DNA of 64,000 nt from Actinomycetota bacterium. Lineage in GTDB: Bacteria; Actinomycetota; Actinomycetes; Nanopelagicales; Nanopelagicaceae. The position numbers were made by a program, and so were the translations under genes. The stretch is taken from contig WLPU01000003.1 of NCBI GenBank assembly GCA_009698615.1, positions 1-64,000 of the forward strand, written 5' to 3'. Each line of letters begins with the position of its first letter. The stretch's first letter is position 1. The notes beneath the pieces were generated by a model. It saw only the letters and a list, made by a program, of their open reading frames with translations, was not told the origin of the DNA and did no database searches. Shown piece by piece: positions 61,356-64,000 of this stretch.

Positions 61356-62743
61356 TGCAAACACGTGTGGATGTGACGCCTGATCAGATTGCAACTTTGC
61401 AGACGCTCGCTACTGGTGGAGTTTCAACAAATGAATCTTCGCTGGATCAACATGGCCATGATGAGTCTGCTTTTACACCAGTTCAACCATCAGTTGTTGT
61501 GTGGCCATGCACGACTCAAGAAGTTTCTGCGGTCTTATCGTTCTGCAACCAAGAACGAATTCCAGTTGTCGCTTTTGGCGCCGGGACATCCCTTGAAGGC
61601 CACGTCGTACCTATTTATGGGGGAGTGAGCCTTGATCTAACTCAGATGAACCGCATTATTGAAGTGCGTCCTGATGATTTATTAGTCAGGGTAGAAACTG
61701 GCGTCCAACGCAAAGCCCTCAACGAAAAACTCTCCAAGGATGGTCTTTTCTTTTCTGTAGACCCTGGCGCTGATGCAACATTGGGCGGGATGGCCGCAAC
61801 AGGTGCTGCTGGCACCACCACAGTACGTTACGGATCGATGCGTGAAAATGTGATGGCACTGACAGCAGTGTTAGCAGATGGCACTGTAATTCATACCGGT
61901 CGCCAAACAAGGAAACTTTCTGCAGGATATGACCTCACTCGATTATTAGTTGGCTCCGAAGGCACTCTTGCGGTTATTACTGAACTCACACTACGAGTGT
62001 TTGGTATCCCAGAAAAAATGGCAGCAGCGGTTGTTCGTTTTCCCACTTTGGCTGATGGTGTTAACGCAGCTACCGCTATTGTGAGATCTGGAATTGCAGT
62101 TGCACGATGTGAATTCTTAGACGCCAAATGCATTGGTTTCATCAACGCTTTCGATCACCTCACACTTACCGAACTGCCAACTATATTTTTCGAATTTCAT
62201 GGCAGCCCTCAAGGGGTCGAAGAAGATGCTCAATCAGTCAAGGAAATCGTTCATGAATTTGGTGGTTCGGAATTTGAATGGACAACCCAAGAAGAGGGTC
62301 GCCGGAAACTATGGCAAGCTCGCCACAATTCACATTGGGCAACCCTTGCTGCATTTCCTGGCATGAAAGGAGTGAGCACAGATATGGCGGTGCCACTTTC
62401 TAAATTAGCCGAAGCGGTTGCAGTTGTAGATGTCATGTTGGCATCGCATCCTTTTCCATACACCGTACTAGGCCATGTTGCTGATGGAAATTTTCACTCT
62501 CAAATAATCACTGATCCAAATAAGCCCGAGCAGTTGATTGAGATTCGACATTTGGTACACGAGATGACGATGAAGATTATAGAAATGGGCGGAACGTGCA
62601 CAGGAGAGCACGGAATTGGTGCGGGCAAAATAAGTGCTTTGGTTGCAGAAACCGGAAAAGAGGCTGTGGCAGTAATGAGAGCAATTAAAAGCGTTCTAGA
62701 CCCACATTCGATATTGAACCCAGGGAAGATTTTTACCCTTTAG
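61355..62743 (+). CDS. FAD-linked oxidase, GlcD/D-lactate dehydrogenase (cytochrome)-like
   Basis: 462 aa, one FAD_binding_4 plus FAD-oxidase C. Motifs: VVAFGAGTSLEGHVVPIYGG, the second FAD loop DATLGGMAATGAAGTTTVRY, and CTGEHGIGAGKI near the end. It has no Fe-S domain. Similar to D-lactate dehydrogenases of the DLD1/Dld-I type and glycolate oxidase GlcD. The start overlaps the preceding stop by one base (TAATG). Two 2-hydroxyacid dehydrogenases in tandem point to a shared substrate or to stereoisomers. Confidence 0.9.
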   Translation: MQTRVDVTPDQIATLQTLATGGVSTNESSLDQHGHDESAFTPVQPSVVVWPCTTQEVSAVLSFCNQERIPVVAFGAGTSLEGHVVPIYGGVSLDLTQMNRIIEVRPDDLLVRVETGVQRKALNEKLSKDGLFFSVDPGADATLGGMAATGAAGTTTVRYGSMRENVMALTAVLADGTVIHTGRQTRKLSAGYDLTRLLVGSEGTLAVITELTLRVFGIPEKMAAAVVRFPTLADGVNAATAIVRSGIAVARCEFLDAKCIGFINAFDHLTLTELPTIFFEFHGSPQGVEEDAQSVKEIVHEFGGSEFEWTTQEEGRRKLWQARHNSHWATLAAFPGMKGVSTDMAVPLSKLAEAVAVVDVMLASHPFPYTVLGHVADGNFHSQIITDPNKPEQLIEIRHLVHEMTMKIIEMGGTCTGEHGIGAGKISALVAETGKEAVAVMRAIKSVLDPHSILNPGKIFTL

Positions 62744-62829
62744 CTTGGCCTCCTTTGGAATTTCGCATGGCGGAAATCTCTAATTCTTTCGATAAAGCGC
62801 CTGTTATCCTCAACACATCGGAGGGCCAC

Positions 62830-63582
62830 ATGGGTCTAATCGCAGTTGAACATCCAAACGGGAGTTATAGATATCTGCCCGCGATCTCTGCTTATTCTGC
62901 AGGTTTTGCTACGTCCGTTGGATTTGAAATTACTGCCTTGAGATTGCTGGATTGCCCATCCCTAGATCAAGGATTTAAGAGAATCGATGCTGAGATTAAG
63001 CAGCGTGGACTTACATCGAGCGCATTAGCAGGAATACAACTTCGATCTCCAGGTGCATTTAGCTTTGATGGTTTTGCAAAATTTAATAATGAATACCGAC
63101 AATTACTTGTGGAGCGCTCCTTGATTCTTGAAGATGCAAATCCCGTTTCACGTACCAATGTAATACCAATTCATGAGGGACCTTCAGAGCCATCGATTGC
63201 GATGGCTTTTATAGTTCACCCCAGCAAGGGATTAGGTGGGACAGATTTCATTGTTGCTGGCGCTGGTGAAGTTGCAGGTGATCTTGGTCCTGAAAATATT
63301 ATTGCACGAGGAGATCTAAGCCCTCATGGTCTAAATCTAAAAGTGGAGTGCGTTTTAGACATTATGGTTGAAAGGCTTGTTGGACTAGGTGCAAGCGGGA
63401 AGAGTCCCACCACAATAAATGTTTATACAGTACATGAAATCTCAAATCTGGCCGCATCAATAGAGGCAAAAATTGCTTCTATTGCCAAATATGGTTACGC
63501 GAGCTGGTTGACAAGACCCCCAGTAAAAGAGATTGAATTCGAGATGGATTGCTCGCGTTACAGTAATTGGGTTTCAATCTGA
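62830..63582 (+). CDS. CnbZ-like (2-aminomuconate deaminase type) RidA-superfamily protein
   Basis: 250 aa from ATG 62830, which has GGAGGG 4 nt upstream and TATCCT (62805-62810) as a possible -10. ATG 62767 and TTG 62755 in frame are alternatives. Recalled family blocks fit: YRYLPAISAYSAGFA, GIQLRSPGAFSFDGFAKFN, NPVSRTNVIP, FIVAGAGEVAGD, RGDLSPHGLNLKVECVLD, INVYTVHEIS and RPPVKEIEFEMD. This is a duplicated-RidA layout as in 2-amino-5-chloromuconate deaminase CnbZ. Imine or enamine deamination is the likely chemistry. Substrate unknown. Confidence 0.6.
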   Translation: MGLIAVEHPNGSYRYLPAISAYSAGFATSVGFEITALRLLDCPSLDQGFKRIDAEIKQRGLTSSALAGIQLRSPGAFSFDGFAKFNNEYRQLLVERSLILEDANPVSRTNVIPIHEGPSEPSIAMAFIVHPSKGLGGTDFIVAGAGEVAGDLGPENIIARGDLSPHGLNLKVECVLDIMVERLVGLGASGKSPTTINVYTVHEISNLAASIEAKIASIAKYGYASWLTRPPVKEIEFEMDCSRYSNWVSI

Positions 63583-64000
63583 TGTCGAAAGATGAATTGA
63601 CAGTGGTGGATTTACTCATCGAGATGATTTCACACAATACGGTGAACGAACACACCTCAGGAGTGCATTTTCCCGAGCAGGGCATGCTGGAATCACTTGA
63701 AAGAATTTCGCAAAGCTGGGGTCTTAAGACCGCACGATTACCAGTAGCGGCGTACCCCAAAGACCAAAGTTATAACTTGCTCATAACCTACGAGGTATCT
63801 AAGAGCGCTCCATGGTTAGTTTTTGAATCGCACGCAGACACGGTAAGTATCGATGGGATGACAGTTGATCCTCTTAAGTGCCTTATTAAAGATGGACTTA
63901 TTTACGGAAGAGGAGCGTGCGATACGAAAGGGAGCGGGGCAGGAATTTTGACCGCGCTTCGAGAATATGCGAAAGATGCATCTCGGCCCAATAACATCGC
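63582..64000 (+). CDS. M20 family metallopeptidase/deacylase (ArgE/DapE type), 3' end outside window
   Basis: ATG 63582 overlaps the previous stop (TGATG). The visible 139 codons show LLIEMISHNTVNEHTSG at the N-terminus, the first metal motif FESHADTVSIDG (His-x-Asp) and IYGRGACDTKGSGAGILTAL with the second Asp: the M20 core. Such enzymes remove acyl or carbamoyl groups or cleave dipeptides. The place behind the CnbZ-like gene suggests a joint degradation pathway. The C-terminal lid domain lies outside. Confidence 0.9.
   Translation, partial: MSKDELTVVDLLIEMISHNTVNEHTSGVHFPEQGMLESLERISQSWGLKTARLPVAAYPKDQSYNLLITYEVSKSAPWLVFESHADTVSIDGMTVDPLKCLIKDGLIYGRGACDTKGSGAGILTALREYAKDASRPNNI

Overview
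The window looks like a chromosomal segment of a streamlined, low-GC actinobacterium. The best fit is a freshwater planktonic lineage such as acI / Ca. Nanopelagicales (inference). Lineage markers seen in the sequence are two WhiB proteins, MtrA/MtrB, a PdtaS-type kinase, MshB (mycothiol), an acyl-CoA carboxylase epsilon subunit, the small families DUF3117, DUF3107, DUF3499 and DUF6912, an Rv3235-type protein and actinobacterial-type DapD. Genes are packed with gaps of 0-100 bp, many ATGA or TAATG overlaps, and convergent genes that touch or overlap. Base composition is far below typical Streptomyces or Mycobacterium (judged by eye, not counted). I saw no IS element, phage, CRISPR array or rRNA, and one tRNA.

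Layout. (1) 1-6.1 kb: acyl-CoA carboxylase block (biotin carboxylase, Maf, a 53-aa epsilon subunit, carboxyltransferase), divergent from birA-purK-purE. (2) 6.1-13 kb: envelope polysaccharide block with UDP-glucose dehydrogenase, LCP ligase, two-gene ABC exporter, glycosyltransferase and a SpoIID-like protein. (3) 13-21.4 kb: dapD, LOG protein, a lone sigma region-4 protein, DUF3117, leucyl aminopeptidase, O-methyltransferase, HtrA, TatB, Mrp, DUF1003 and a PRC/MgtE_N/CBS protein. (4) 21.5-31.2 kb: EamA-PHP-MarC-MpaB-ParA operon, DEAD helicase/DUF3107, TetR, mshB, CysS and GNAT. (5) 31.3-52 kb: fdxA-dapC-mannose-1-P guanylyltransferase, whiB2-type, a giant glycosyltransferase, DUF5719, DUF3499, manB, ahcY, mtrAB, comF, secA, Rv3235-type, SAF/CpaB-like, CpaE-like, DUF6912, pdtaS, whiB1. 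This follows the order I remember for Mycobacterium tuberculosis Rv3264c-Rv3219, but lpqB and hpf are missing from their usual places. (6) 52-64 kb: tRNA-Arg(CCG), MsrAB fusion, DNA glycosylase, a PatB/MalY-type lyase plus cystathionine gamma-synthase, a short hpf, terC with a DUF1003-like partner, and a likely catabolic locus with two FAD dehydrogenases, a CnbZ-like RidA-superfamily protein and an M20 peptidase that runs off the end.

The genes cover fatty-acid/propionyl carboxylation, purine and lysine/DAP synthesis, mycothiol, sulfur amino acids (transsulfuration, SAH recycling, Met-SO repair), mannose activation for surface glycans, polysaccharide export, Sec/Tat secretion and cell-cycle signalling.

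The strongest pattern outside the genes is a promoter rule. More than twenty start codons that are not translationally coupled are preceded by TANNNT followed by 5-7 nt and then directly ATG or GTG. This is the signature of leaderless transcripts. A smaller set of genes (DUF3117, htrA, whiB2, ahcY, hpf, fdxA, the CnbZ-like gene) has a clear Shine-Dalgarno sequence instead. I used the rule to correct several starts. Other points of note are overlapping divergent -10 elements, a 14-bp palindrome on the whiB2 promoter and a possible CRP site upstream of whiB1.
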